Positions 1 to 10,722 are shown, counted from the first letter of the stretch. The stretch is DNA of 64,000 bases from Streptomyces diastatochromogenes (GCA_026913215.1 JAPTYK010000001.1:7254001-7318000), one strand, 5' to 3'. Numbers and translations are program-made. The notes: generated by a model not told the origin, from the letters alone.

Positions 1-1
1 G

Positions 2-865
2 ATGGGTGAGGTCGCGGTCGTCGGTCTGGGCGGGATGGGGCGGGCGATCGCGCGCAACCTGGTGCGGGCGGGGCACGAGACGGTGGTGTGGAACCGCTCG
101 GCCGGGCCCGCGGAGGAGCTCGTGGAGGCCGGTGCGCGGCGCGCCGAATCCGTCGCGGAGGCCCTCCAGTGCCCGGTGGTGTTCTCGGTCCTGTCCGACG
201 ACGCGTCCGTCGCGGAGGTCTTCCTCGACTCCGGTGTCCTCGGCGAGGCCCGGCGCGGGGCGGTCCACGTCAACGCGGCCACGGTGAGCGTCGGACTGGC
301 CCGCCGCGCCGCGGAGGAGCACGCCGCGCACGGGATCGGCTACGTCGCCGCCCCGGTGTTCGGCCGGGTCGCCGTCGCGGAGGCGGGTGCGCTGAACGTC
401 CTCGCCGCGGGAGAGCCCGGACTCGTCGACCGGGTCCAGCCGTTCTTCGACGCGATCGGGTCCCGCACCTGGCGCCTGGGCGAGCTGCCCGAGCAGGCCA
501 ACACCGCCAAGATCCTGGGCAACTACCTGATCGCCTGCGCGATCCAGTCGCTCGGGGAGGCGATCAGCGTCGCCGAAGCGGCCGGCGCCGACCCGGCTCG
601 GTTCGTCGAGCTGCTGTCCTCGACGCTCTTCCCCGGGCCCGTCTACTCCGGATACGGGGCGATGATCGCGCGGCGGAGCTACCAGCCGGCCGGGTTCACC
701 GCGGCACTCGGGCGCAAGGACCTCCACCTCGCCCTCGACGCGGCGGCCGGCCAGGCGGTCCCCCTCCCGTTCGGCGAACTGCTCAGGGACGTGTTCGACC
801 AGGCGATCGCCGACGGCCGCGCGGCGGACGACTGGGCGGTGATCGCCGAACAGCAGCCGCGATGA
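2..865 (+). CDS. NAD(P)-dependent oxidoreductase of the 3-hydroxyisobutyrate dehydrogenase / imine reductase type
   Basis: Intact 287-residue protein. The N-terminus has a Rossmann dinucleotide site, GLGGMG at residues 8-13. A conserved helix near residues 168-177 (NTAKILGNYL) carries the Lys and Asn that serve as catalytic and substrate-binding residues in beta-hydroxyacid dehydrogenases. The C-terminal half is the all-helical domain of this family. Length fits the family. An ATG lies at the first bases of the window, but an earlier start outside it cannot be excluded. It faces the acyl-CoA dehydrogenase set further on, so a role in the same acyl-CoA pathway is possible but is inference. The substrate cannot be read from sequence; imine reductase is the main alternative. 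Confidence 0.85.
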   Translation: MGEVAVVGLGGMGRAIARNLVRAGHETVVWNRSAGPAEELVEAGARRAESVAEALQCPVVFSVLSDDASVAEVFLDSGVLGEARRGAVHVNAATVSVGLARRAAEEHAAHGIGYVAAPVFGRVAVAEAGALNVLAAGEPGLVDRVQPFFDAIGSRTWRLGELPEQANTAKILGNYLIACAIQSLGEAISVAEAAGADPARFVELLSSTLFPGPVYSGYGAMIARRSYQPAGFTAALGRKDLHLALDAAAGQAVPLPFGELLRDVFDQAIADGRAADDWAVIAEQQPR

Positions 866-900
866 ACCCCGCGTCCCCGGCCGTCACACCCGCCGGGGAC

Positions 901-948
901 GAGACCGGGCCGAGGCGAGACCGGGCCGGGGCGAGACCGGGCCGGGGC
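901..948. repeat. 16-bp tandem repeat, three copies, between convergent genes
   Basis: Three adjacent units of 16 bp start at 901, 917 and 933 (consensus GAGACCGGGCCGGGGC, one mismatch in the first copy). They fill most of the gap between the oxidoreductase and the convergent small membrane gene. No hairpin was seen. This may be a simple slippage repeat. Confidence 0.8.
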
Positions 949-965
949 CGAGGCTGGTACGGGCG

Positions 966-1187
966 TCACGAATGGTCCCCGTGGTGCGGGGACCCGGTGT
1001 CGGGCGTCGTGGTCGTCGTCGAGGACGGGTCCGGACCGGGGCCGATCGGTCCCACGGCCGCCCCCAGCGCGTACGACCCCACGAAGACCAGGCCCAGCAG
1101 CAGGAGGAATCCCGCCAGGACGACCGGAGGCGAGCGGAACCGCCCGGCCGTTCCGGCGGGGGACGAGGGGTCGCGCGGCTTGTCCAT
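966..1187 (-). CDS. Small single-span membrane protein of unknown function
   Basis: 73 residues. A charged N-terminus (MDKPRDPSS) is followed by one hydrophobic segment near residues 24-46 (VVLAGFLLLLGLVFVGSYAL), then a Pro/Ser/Thr-rich tail with five consecutive Thr and a His-rich end (PHHGDHS). The predicted topology is one helix with an extracellular low-complexity tail. It lies downstream of, and in the same direction as, the acyl-CoA dehydrogenase remnant region, about 115 bp away. No family is recognised. The gene is plausible because of its membrane segment and codon bias, but it is short. Confidence 0.5.
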   Translation of the reverse strand: MDKPRDPSSPAGTAGRFRSPPVVLAGFLLLLGLVFVGSYALGAAVGPIGPGPDPSSTTTTTPDTGSPHHGDHS

Positions 1188-1301
1188 GGATCGCCTCTCC
1201 AGAGCGGGTCGTACGGCACCGGAGGGATCGGGCCGTGTCTCCGCAGGAGTCGGACGGCCGCGCGGTTCGGTTCCCGGCCGCTCCCACCAGTCGCGCGGGC
1301 C

Positions 1302-2614
1302 TCAGGCGGGTGCGACGGCCGAGCCCTGACGGTTCCGCAGGACGCGCCGGGCGACGGACGAGACGTGCTGCTCGTCCGGCCCGTCGAGGATCCGTGCCGT
1401 CCGCCCCGTACGGAACAGCGCCGGCAGGGGCGTGTCCGGGCCGAGCCCGGCCGCGCCGAAGACCTGGACGGCCCGGTCCGCGACGTCCTGGAGCGTGCGG
1501 GCCGCCGCCGTCTTCGCGAGGCCGACCTCCACGTGGGCGTCGCGTCCGTCCGCGACCAGCGCCATCGCCTCGTACACGAGCGGCCGTGTCGTCCTCAGGG
1601 CCAACAGGGATTCGAAGACGTGCTGTTGGACGAGCTGACGGTCCGCGAGCCGTCCCCGGCGCCCGCGCGCGCCGTGGCGCGGTCGCAGAGCAGCTCGAAG
1701 GCCCGCTGGGCCTGACCGAGCCAGCGCAAGGCCCGCAGGGTGCGGCCGAGTTGGAGGCGTTCGCCCGCGACGGCCAGGGCCTGTCCGGGCTCGCCGACGA
1801 GATGGTCCCCGTCGACCTCGACCCCGTCGAACTCGATCTCGTACTGCCCGGTCGCACCGAGGACCGGCAGCTCGCGCACCACCCGGAAGCCGGGTGAGCC
1901 GGTCGGCACGAGGAGGAGGGACAGGCCCGTGCGGTCCCCCGCCGCTCCGCTCGTGCGGGCGAGCACCGTCACGAGGTCCGCGTCGCCCGCGTACGACACG
2001 AACCACTTCCGGCCGGTGACGCGCCAGCCGCCGCCGGGCCGCCGCTCCGCCCGGGTCGCCGTGAGCGCGGGCTCGGTCCCGGGCGTGTCCGGCTCCGTCA
2101 TCGCGTAGCAGGCACGGAGGTCGCCGGAGACCAGGCCCGGCAGGTACTCCGCCCCACCCGTGCGGATCCGTGCCGGGACAGCATGGTCACGTCCAGGAGG
2201 GACGCCGACCCCAGGGCCGCGGGGCCGTGGTCGCTGGCCCCTCGGCCTCGGCGACCGCCGCGTACGCGCTCAGGGTCAGCCCGCCGCCGCCGAGTCCGGC
2301 CGGCAGGGGAGCGCCCACAGGCCGGACGCGCGGGCCTCCGCGCGCAGCCGCTCCCGAAGGGCCCCGGCGGCCGGGCCGCCGGCGTCGAGGACCCCCTCGG
2401 AGGGGAAGACGCGGTCACGGACGAACGCGGAGACCCTCTTCCGCAGCGGATCGGCATCCGCCGCGCCGTGATCCACGACCTCGCGTTCCATGGGCTCGCG
2501 ATCCATGACCTCACGGTCCACGAGCTCGCGATCCACGACCTCGCGATCCACGACCTCGCGGTCCACGACCTTGCGATCCATGACCTCATGATCCGTTACG
2601 TCATGGTCCGTCAC
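1302..2614 (-). CDS. Acyl-CoA dehydrogenase family protein, frameshifted in this sequence
   Basis: The minus strand encodes a recognisable acyl-CoA dehydrogenase spread over three frames. The middle beta domain (2101 to about 1640) shows GGWRVTGRKWFVSYAGDADL and the IEFDGVEVDGDHLVGEPGQAL region. The C-terminal helical domain ends with QVFGAAGLGPDTPLPALFRTGRTARILDGPDE-type sequence, where the family carries its catalytic Glu region. Frame changes occur near 2290, 2200-2100 and 1640. The first 48 codons are an odd charged pentapeptide repeat (separate entry). Family role: FAD-dependent desaturation or reduction of an acyl-CoA. It is divergent from the CoA transferase at 2759 and probably works with it. 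The breaks are probably sequence errors; a true pseudogene is the alternative. Confidence 0.75.
2465..2614 (-). repeat. 15-bp degenerate tandem repeat coding a charged pentapeptide repeat
   Basis: About ten 15-bp units (plus-strand consensus ATCCACGACCTCGCG) lie at the 5' end of the acyl-CoA dehydrogenase gene. On the minus strand they translate to repeated V/M-D-R-E-V/L units from residue 2 to about 50. The first Met codon of the protein is inside the repeat, so the true start is uncertain. No known acyl-CoA dehydrogenase domain corresponds to this stretch. Confidence 0.85.
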
Positions 2615-2758
2615 TGTTTTCCTCCGTCTCGGGAACTCGGCAGAACACGCGTCCGACTGCCTGCCCGTGGAAGTGGTCGGGCGTACCGGCCCCCCAGTTC
2701 CCGCGACCGTGAAGTCCCCGTGCGGCGGCCACCACCGCCGCGCCAGGAGAGGAGAGCC

Positions 2759-4550
2759 ATGGCGTCATCAGCGACCGCGCGCACCGCGGCGGTCCGCCGT
2801 CCGCTCGACACAGACCGTCCGCTCGACGCGCTGCGGTGCGACATCGGAGGACCCGAGGCCCTGACCCGTGTCGTCTCCGACCATCTGAGGCGACTGGGGC
2901 GACGACGGCGCGGGACGACGGCCGGGGGACATCGCGCTCGGCGGCGGCGGGTTCGCGCCCGTCACGGCCCGCGCCTCCTGGGGACCGGCCGCCTCCGGGA
3001 TCGAGGACGAGGCCACCGCCCAGGCCGTCACCGGCGTCATGGCCGTCCACGGCCGCCGCCACGGGACCCCGCGCGGCCTCGGCGTCGACTACCTGGCCAC
3101 CGCCACCGGTGTCCTCACCGTCCAGGGCCTGCTCGCCGGGCTCGTCGGGCAGGCCAGGGCGGCCCGACGGCCGGCGCGCGCACGACGACGGCCGACCGGG
3201 CCGGGCTGCTCACCGTGTCCCAGTACGTCGCCGCCGCCGGCGCCGACGAGCCGGAGGCGGTCGACCCCGTCCCCGGGGACCGCCGTTCGTCTCCGCCGAC
3301 GGCGTCCTGTTCGAGCTGGAGACGCTCGACCCGGGGGCTTGGGCGGAGTTCTGGCGCGCCCTGGAGGCTCCCTCCGAGGCGATACGGGCGGGCTGGCGGC
3401 CCTTCCAGTTCCGGTACGCCACCGCCTGCGCGCCCTTCCCCGTCGACCTGCACGAGGTGACCCGCCGTCACACCTGGGCACGGATCCGGCAGGCCGCCGC
3501 GCTGTCGGGAGCCGAGGTGTGCCGTCTGCGTACGCTCGCCGAGCGCGCGGGAGAGGACGACGGCGCCGACCCGTGGACCCTGCGCACGCTGGGACCGGGC
3601 CGCCCGGCGGCGGCACGACGGCCAAGGCCGCCACGGCGGACCGGCCGCTGGCCGGACTGACCGTCCTGGAGGCGGGCCGCCGCATCCAGGCGCCGCTCGC
3701 CGCGCACCTGCTGGGCCTGCTCGGGGCCCGCGTGGTCCGGATCGAGCCGCCGGGCGGCGACCCGCTCCGGGCATGCCGCCCGCCTGCGGCGGGATCTCCG
3801 CCCGCTGGCTCGCCCTGAACCGGGGCAAGGAGGCCGTGGAGATCGACATCAAGGCGCCCGGCGACCGGAGCCGCCTGCGGGAACTCGTGGCCGACGCGGA
3901 CGTGTTCGTGCACAACTGGGCCCCGGGCAAGGCCGCCGCGCTCGAACTCGACGCCGAGCACCTGGCCGCCGTGAACCCTCCCTCGTCCACGCCTACACCG
4001 GCGGCTGGGCCGACCGGCTCGCCGACGCCCCATGGGCACCGACTTCATGGTGCAGGCCCGCACGGGCGCCGGGAGGCCGTCCACCCGGCCGGCGAACCGC
4101 CCGTGCCGTCCCTCATGACGCTCCTCGACGTCCTGGGCGGCCTGCACGGCACGGAGGCCGTCCTCGCCGGTCTGCTCCTGCGCGAGCGCGCGGGCCACGG
4201 CGTACGGGTCGACTCCTCGCTGCTCGGAGCGGCCGACACCCTCCTCGCCCCCGCCCTGCGCCGGGCCGCCGCCGGGGCCGACCCCGTCGCCCCGCCGGAT
4301 TCCGGCACCCGCTCAGGACCTCCGACGGCTGGATCGCCCCAGCGACACCTGCGCGCCGGCCGCCACGGCGTACGACGTCTCGGGCCTGTGCACCGAGGAC
4401 GCCCTGGACCAGCTGCGCGGCCACGGCCTGACGGCCACCGCCGTCACCACCGATCTGGCCGCGCTCCACCACGACCCGCGCCTGTCCGGCCCGATCGGCC
4501 GGGACGCGCACGGTGCCCCCGCCGTTCCCGACCCCTGGAGCCTCGCGTGA
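2759..4550 (+). CDS. CaiB/BaiF family III CoA transferase, double-length, frameshifted in this sequence
   Basis: Starts at an ATG behind a strong AGGAGAGGAG ribosome site. The C-terminal half (from about 3650) is typical of the family: GLTVLEAGRRIQAPLAAHLL, GARVVRIEPPGGDPLR, then GISARWLALNRGKEAVEID and an acidic DADVFVHNW block. The N-terminal half (WGPAASGIEDEATAQAVTG, VDYLATATGVLTVQGLLAGL, LETLDPGAWAEFWRALEAP) resembles the second half of such a transferase, so the protein may be a fused or rearranged pair of about 590 residues. At least six frame changes are needed (about 2910, 3170, 3290, 3620, 3770, 3990-4060, 4310). Role: moving CoA between carboxylic acids. The stop overlaps the ligase start by four bases, implying coupled translation. 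Confidence 0.75.
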
Positions 4551-6200
4551 CCGTCACCCTGACCGACCTGCTGCCCGCCGGACTCCGCCGCTCCTGGGTG
4601 GTGGACGGCACCTGCCCCGACCTCGACCTCTACAGCCTCTACCGGGCGAGACAGATAGCCGATCTGCACCGCACCGCCGTGATCGACGCCAAGGGCGGGC
4701 TCTGCTACACCGCGCTCGACCGCAAGGTCCGATGTCTGGCCGAGGGCCTGCGCGGGCTCGGCATCGGCGCCGGGGACGTCGTCGCGGTCCAGCTCCCCAA
4801 CAACCGCGACGCCGTCGTCGCGGAACTGGCCCTCGCCGCGCTGGGCGCCGTCGCCCTGCCCTTCCCCGTGGGGCGCGGCGCCGTGAGGCCGAGTGCCTCC
4901 TGCGCCGCGCGGAGGCGGTGGCGGTCATCGCCGTGACCGAACACCGCGGACAGCACCACGCCGCCGACCTCCAGACCCTCGCCCCGGCGCTGCCCGCCCT
5001 GCGCCACGTGATCGCCGCCGGACGCGGGACCGCTCCCGAGGGAACGATTCCCCTCGTGCGGCTCCAGCGCACCGACCCCGCCGGATTCGTCCCCGCCCGC
5101 CCCGACCCCGACACCGCCGCGCGCATCCTGGTCTCGTCCGGGTCGGAGGCGGAGCCGAAGATGGTGGCGTACTCCCACAACGCCCTGGCCGGCGGCCGCG
5201 GCAACTTCCTCGCCTCCCTCATGCCCGACGGCACCCCGCCCCGCTGCCTGTTCCTCGTCCCGCTCGGCTCGGCCTTCGGCTCGAACGGCACGGCCGTCAC
5301 GCTCGCGCGGCACGGCGGCACCCTCGTCCTGCTCGACCACTTCACGCCCGAGGCCGCGCTCGCCGCCGTACGGGAACACGAGCCCACCCACATCCTCGGC
5401 GTGCCCACCATGATCCGGATGATGCTGGAGGCCCTGGAGCGGACGGACGGACCGCTGCCCACCCCCACCGCCCTCGTCCTGGGCGGCGCGCCCCTCGACG
5501 AAGCCACCGCGACGGCGGCGGCCGAGGCGTTCGGCTGCCCGGTCGTCAACCTCTACGGGTCGGCGGACGGCGTCAACTGCCATACGGGGCTCGGCCGTTC
5601 CGTGCCGTCCACCGACCGCTCCGGGGTCGTCGTGGGCCGCCCCGACCCCCGGGTCGCCGAGATCCGCATCGCCGACCCCGACACCCACGAACCGCTGCCC
5701 GACGGGCGGATCGGGGAGATCGTCTCGCGCGGACCGATGACCCCCCTCCGCTACGTGGCCTCCCGGACCTCGACGCCCGCTACCGCACCCCGGAGGGCTG
5801 GGTCCGGACGGGCGACCTCGGCTTCCTCGACGAGGAGGGGGTCCTCCACGTCGTCGGGCGGCTGAAGGACATCGTGATACGCGGCGGTGCCAACATCAGC
5901 CCCGCCGAGGTCGAGCGGGAACTCGTCTCCCACCCGCGGGTGCGGGACGTCGTCTGCGTCGGGGTGCCGGACCCGCTGATGGGGGAGCGGCTCGCCGCCT
6001 GCCTGGTGGGCAGGGGAGCGGAGGTCCCGACGCTCGCGGAGCTCGGCGCCCACCTGGAGGAGCGCGGACTCGACCGGCACAAGCACCCCGAGCACCTGCT
6101 CGTGCTGCCCGAACTGCCGCTCACCGCCGCCGGAAAGCCCGACCGCGCCGCGCTGCGGCGCCGGATCGCCGAGCGGGGAACCGCCCTCGTCGAGGCGTGA
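4547..6200 (+). CDS. Class I adenylate-forming acyl-CoA ligase, frameshifted in this sequence
   Basis: GTG start in a GTGA overlap with the CoA transferase. Features in order: N-terminal ANL domain (LHRTAVIDAKGGLCYTAL; LRGLGIGAGDVVAVQLPNN), the P-loop region ILVSSGSEAEPKMVAYSHNA (a variant of the TSGTTG-PK motif), GGAPLDEATATAA, YGSADG, the hinge GWVRTGDLGFLDEEG, GRLKDIVIRGGANISPAEVE, and a C-terminal LPLTAAGKPDRAALR with the catalytic Lys. Frame changes lie near 4880 and 5755. It would activate a carboxylate as acyl-AMP, then CoA thioester. Together with the CoA transferase and acyl-CoA dehydrogenase the gene set resembles carnitine-type CoA pathways, but the substrate is unknown. Confidence 0.88.
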
Positions 6201-6206
6201 CGACGC

Positions 6207-6246
6207 ACGGGAGGGGAGGGACGCCGACGGCGCCCTCCCTCCCGTA
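6207..6246. terminator. Bidirectional terminator hairpin between convergent genes
   Basis: A GC-rich inverted repeat (ACGGGAGG...CCTCCCGT, extended by GACGCC/GGCGCC) lies directly after the ligase stop at 6200 and directly after the minus-strand binding-protein stop at 6263. It has no T-tract, as is usual in this GC range. Confidence 0.75.
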
Positions 6247-6262
6247 CGTGATCCGCCCGGTC

Positions 6263-7074
6263 TCAGCCCATGGCCTTCTTCAGCGCGGCCGCCGCCTCGC
6301 GGTACACCGCGAGGAGATCCAGGTCCTCGCCCGGGTAGTTGGCGATCTCGATCTGCTCGGCGCCCGAGTCGGGCAGCACCGTGCCCGTCGACATGTGGGC
6401 GTTGTCGAGGACGAACGCGGGCTTCTTCGCCGAGAGCGAGGCGAGCTGGGCGGGCGTGACCGGTTCGGGGCCGTACGTGCCCACCGTCGTGGCGCCCGCG
6501 AGGCCGGCCGCCCAGCCGCTGAAGACCTGGGCGACGACGGCCGGGCTCTTCCCGCCGGGCCAGGCGGCCTTCAGCTCGCCGTTCAGCTTCGTGACCTCGC
6601 CGTCGAGCCGGGTCTTCCACCGGGCGGCGGCGTCCTTCGTGCCGAACAGGCCGCCCAGGCGCAGGACTTCGGCACCGGCCTTGGCCGGGTCGTTGTCGAG
6701 GTTCACCTCGACCAGCTTCGCCTTCGAGCCGGCCGCCTCCTTGATCTTCGCCGCGTACGGCTCGAAGGGCGCGTACAGCACGAAGTCGGCCTTCGCGACG
6801 GCGGCCAGGTCCGAGGGCTTGGGGTCGTAGTCGGGAGCGTGGTGCACCGACCGGGGCACGATCACCGTGATGTCCTCGGCCCCGGCGGCCTTGGCGAAGG
6901 CCCCTTCCCAGGTGGTCGTCACGACGACCACCGGCTTATGGCCCTGTGGTCGGTGGTGCCGGAGGAGCCGTCTGAGGCGTCCTCGCCGCCGCACCCGGTG
7001 AGCAGCGGCAGGGCGGCCGTGCTCAGTGCGAGGAGGGAAGCGATGCGGGTGTGACGGACGCGGGTGCGCGCCAT
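6263..7074 (-). CDS. Metal ABC transporter substrate-binding lipoprotein, frameshifted in this sequence
   Basis: N-terminus from 7074 is a lipoprotein signal: basic MARTRVRHTR, hydrophobic run, lipobox LLTGCGG. One frame change near 6940 leads into a ZnuA/TroA-like body: VVVVTTTWEGAFAKAAGAEDI, SVHHAPDYDPKPSDLAAVAKAD, EVNLDNDPAKAG, and FVLDNAHMSTG near the end. In this family His and Asp/Glu residues bind zinc or manganese; the HH near residue 75 and the NAH motif are candidates. It is the last gene of a three-gene minus-strand transport operon and overlaps the permease gene by about 50 bases. The metal is not certain. Confidence 0.8.
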
Positions 7075-7898
7075 GAGCTGGTTCTCCGTTCGGGGACGAG
7101 ATGTGCGGCGAGGACCACGGCCCCCGCCGTCAGGACGAGGACCGGGCCCGGGGGCCAGTCCAGCCACAGGGCCAGGAGGAAACCCGTCGCGTTGACGGTG
7201 ACGCCGATGCCGACCGCCCACAGGGTGATCGACCACAGCGAGCGGCCGAGCCGGCGGGCGGCCAGCGCCGGCAGCAGGGTCAGGGCGTCGACGAGGAGCG
7301 CGCCGGTCAGCTTGATGGCCCCGGCGACCGCGACGGCCACCAGGACGAGCAGCGCGGTGGTGAGGAGGCGTACGGGCACGCCCGAGCACTGGGCGAGCTC
7401 GCGGTCGTACAGCAGCAGGCCCACCTCGCGCCGCCGCCACCAGAACAGCGCCGGCACGGCCACGGCGAGCACGCCGAGGACCACGAGGTCGGGGGTGCCG
7501 ACCGAGAGGATCGACCCCCAGAGGAGGGCGAAGGCCCCCGAGGCGTTGACCCCGGAGACCGCGAGGAGGAGGAGCGCGGCGGCGATGGCCAGGCTCATCA
7601 ACAGGCCCATCGCCCCGGACAGTCCGGCCGGCGTCCGCGCCAGCGGGCGACGCCCGCCCCGACAGGGCGCAGGCCACGAGGGCGCACAGCATCGGATCGA
7701 GCCCGGTCAGCAGGCCGACGGCGATGCCGAGCAGGGCCACGTGCATCATCGCGAACCGCACCGGCATGATGTCGAGTCCGACGATCACCACGCCGATCAC
7801 CGGCAGCCCGACGGCCGCGAGCAGCAGGGCCGCCCCGCCCGCTGGACGGGCACGAGCTGGAGCATGGCGCCGAGGTCGGCGGCCGCGAGCGTGCTCAC
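7023..7898 (-). CDS. Metal ABC transporter permease (ZnuB/TroC type), frameshifted in this sequence
   Basis: GTG start overlapping the ATPase stop (GTGA). Hydrophobic throughout. Recognisable segments are VIGVVIVGLDIMPVRFAMMH, LLTGLDPMLCALVACAL, SLAIAAALLLLAVSGVNASG and AVAGAIKLTGALLVDALTLLPA, the last matching the conserved cytoplasmic-loop region of ABC-3 permeases (VG..LV.ALL..PAA). About eight membrane helices are expected. Frame changes lie near 7840 and 7650. It forms the membrane channel for the neighbouring ATPase and binding lipoprotein. Confidence 0.8.
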
Positions 7899-8528
7899 CG
7901 CACCTCCCGCAAGCGCCCGGCGGCCATCTCCAGGACCCGGTCGCACCGCTGCGCCAGCGTCCGGTCGTGGGTGACGACCACCAGCGTGACCGGCAGCGCG
8001 GTCAGCACGTCGGCCGCCTCCTCCTGCCCCGCGAAGTCGAGGGCGGCGGTCGGCTCGTCGGCGAGGAGCACCTGCGCGCCCGCCGCGACGCAGCCGATCG
8101 CCCGCGCCAGGTACATGCGCTGCAACTGCCCGCCGGACAGGGTGTTCACGGGCCGCGCGGCCAGGGGACCGACCCCGAGCCGTGCCGCGGCCTCCGCGGC
8201 CTCGGCTGGCGCCCCGCCGCTCGCCAGGAGCTCGTCCCGCGGAGCTGGAACCGTCCGGCCGCGGGCTTCTGCGGGATCCAGGCGCACGACCTCCGCCGCC
8301 ACGCCCACTCGGCGGCGGAGCGCGCGCCGCGCCCGCCGACCTCGATGGTGCCGCCCACCCGCGGGTGCAGCCCGAGGACCGCCCGCAACAGGGTCGTCTT
8401 CCCGGAGCCGTTGGTCCCGGTCAGCGCGATCCGCTCGCCGGCGGCGATCTCCAGATCGACCCCGCCACGGCTTCGGTGCGGCCGTGCCGACAGACGACTC
8501 CGCGCATGCGTATGTCCAGTCCGCCCAT
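7895..8528 (-). CDS. Metal ABC transporter ATP-binding protein, frameshifted in this sequence
   Basis: Starts at ATG (MGGLDIRMRGVVCRHGRTEA). Motifs in order across three frames: Walker A GTNGSGKTTLLRAVLGLHP, Q-loop AWIPQK, signature LSGGQLQRMYLARAI, Walker B VLLADEPTAALD, and the switch His in LVVVTHDRTLAQRCD. Frame changes lie near 8460 and 8230-8330. About 210 residues, which fits small metal-uptake ATPases. First gene of the operon; a divergent ion-channel gene starts 180 bp away. No AT-rich Zur- or MntR-like operator is obvious in the gap. Confidence 0.85.
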
Positions 8529-8710
8529 CCTCTGCCTTTCGCCGCTGCCGTGCCGGTGCGGTGAAGGAGTCGGACGGGAAGGGCGTCCGGTTCCCGCCCT
8601 TTCCCCGGCGGCCCCGGACCCGCCTCCCGGACCGGGCTCGGTATCGTCGCTGCTCAAGCCGGAACCGCCGTCGCGGGGGATGCGGCGCGGGTGCGGACGG
8701 GGACTCTTCG

Positions 8711-10682
8711 GTGTGGCGTGACAGGCTGCGGGCGCGGTTCAGGTACTGGTTCGACGGCACGATGGACCGGGGACACCGGCCCTGATCAGCTGGCTGGCCC
8801 TGGCGTCGCTGCTCCTCATCGTGGCGGCCTCGACCCTGGTCGTGCTGTTCACCGACACCGACGCCGAGGACAACGGCGGCTGGTTCGGCGTGGCCTGGAT
8901 GAGCCTGCTCCGCACCCTCGACCCGGGCACCATGGGCGGGGACACCGGGGGCCCGGTGTTCCTCGGCCTGATGCTGACGGTGACGATCGGCGGCATCTTC
9001 ATCGTCAGCGCGCTCATCGGTGTGCTGACCACCGGCCTGAACCAGAAGATCCAGGAACTGCGCAAGGGCCGCTCCCAGTTGATGGAGCGCGGACACACGA
9101 TCGTCCTGGGCTGGTCGGACCAGGTCTTCACGGTGATCGCGGAGCTCGTCGAGGCGAACCAGAGCGAACGCCGCTCCTGCGTGGTCGTCCTCGCCGACCG
9201 CGACAAGGTCGCGATGGAGGACGCCATCCGGACGCGGATCCCCGACACGGGCAGCACCCGCGTCGTCTGCCGCTCCGGCAACCCCTTGATACGGGCGGAC
9301 CTGGAGCTGGTCAGCCCGGACACCGCGAAATCGATCATGGTGCTGCCGCCGGTCGGCGACGACCGGGACGTCGACGTCATCAAGGTCCTCCTGCTGCTGC
9401 ACAGCCGTACCTGGCGGGGCCCCCGGCCCCACGTGGTGGCCGCGGTGCACGACTCGGACAACCTCGCGGCCGCCCGCCTGGCGGCGGGGGAGGGGGCCCT
9501 GGTGATCGACGCCGAGGACATCGCCGTACGCCTCATGGCGCAGGCACACCGCCAGACCGGCCTGTCCGGCGTCTTCGACGAACTGCTCAGCTTCGTCGGC
9601 AACGAGTTCTACCTGCGCGAGGAGCCCGCCCTCACGGGGACGACATACGGAGCGTCGCTCCACGCCTTCGAGACCGGGACGCCGGCCGGGCTGCGCAGGA
9701 GCGACGGCCGGGTCCTGGTCAATCCCCCCATGGACACGGTCGTCGAGCCCGGCGACCAACTGCTCGTGATCGCCGAGGACGACCTGCTCATCCGGACGGC
9801 ACGGACCCCGTCGCCGATCATCGAATCGGCCATCACGTCCGCCCCGGGCGAGCGGCCCGGGGTCGACCGGACCCTGCTCATCGGCGAGAACTCCCGCACG
9901 ACGAAACTCGTCACGCTCCTCGACAGCTTCGTCCAGCCCGGCTCGACCCTCGACATCGCCGCGCCACGGCGGCCGGACGCCGCCCTGAACCAGCCGGTGG
10001 TCAACCTCAGCGTGGGGTTCAAGCACTGCGAACCGACGCGCAGGTCCTCGCTGGAATCCCTCGACCTGGGCGGCTACCGGCACATCGTCGTCCTCTCGGA
10101 CGACACCTTCGCCCCGGGCCCGCCGACGACCGGACCCTGGTGACCCTGCTCCACCTGCGGGACATCGAGGAACGCCTCGGAGACCCGTACTCGATCGTCA
10201 CCGAGATGAACGACGACGCCAACCGCGAGGTCGCCCAGGTCACCAAGGCCGACGACTTCATCGTCAGCACCAAGGTGATCAGCCTCCTGCTCACCCAGCT
10301 GACGGAGAACCGCGACCTGTACGAGGTGTTCACCGATCTCTTCGACCCGGAGGGCTCGGAGATCTACCTCAAACCCGCCTCCCACTACGTCGTCCCCGGG
10401 GCCGAGGCGAACTTCGCCACCGTCGTCGAGGCGGCACGGCGCGAGGGCGAGACGGCGATCGGCTACCGGCTGGCCCGGCACGGCGAGGAAGCACCCGGCT
10501 ACGGGATCTTCCTCAACCCGCCGAGGGCCGCCCCGCTGGTCCTCGGACCCGAGGACGCCGTCGTCGTGCTCGCCGAGGAGGAGGACGCGTCCACCCCGGC
10601 CCCTTCCCCGCGCCGCCCCGGCGCGCACCCCGGCGACGGGCCCGTCCTGAGGAACGACGGGACCGGCGGGCGGCGCCTCTAG
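8711..10682 (+). CDS. CASTOR/POLLUX-related ion channel, frameshifted in this sequence
   Basis: About 655 residues. GTG start at 8711 (VWRDRLRARFRYWFDGTMDRG). Two membrane segments: LISWLALASLLLIVAASTLVV and FLGLMLTVTIGGIFIVSALI, with a pore-like stretch between them. A large cytosolic region follows, starting with GHTIVLGWSDQVFTVIAELVE, which resembles RCK-type nucleotide domains. Repeated RCK-like segments continue to the C-terminus (RTLLIGENSRTTKLVTLLDS; DDFIVSTKVISLLLTQLTEN). Frame changes near 8775 and 10125. Homologues are cation channels related to plant symbiosis channels; in bacteria the ion and signal are largely unknown. Confidence 0.85.
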
Positions 10683-10722
10683 ACTGGGAGCGTTCGGGCG
10701 TACGGGGAACGGGAGAGCAACG

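Noticed and set aside
1302..6200. Interpretation of the broken acyl-CoA genes as a decaying pseudogene cluster
   Set aside because: The same type of break occurs throughout the window in housekeeping-like genes and is repaired by one C or G.
8529..8710. Zur-type operator before the metal transporter
   Set aside because: The gap is GC-rich and no AT-rich palindrome of the Zur kind is visible.
8146..10083. Long minus-strand open frame opposite the ion channel gene
   Set aside because: High GC3 opens antisense frames. The plus strand shows clear channel motifs and the minus frame has no recognisable domain.
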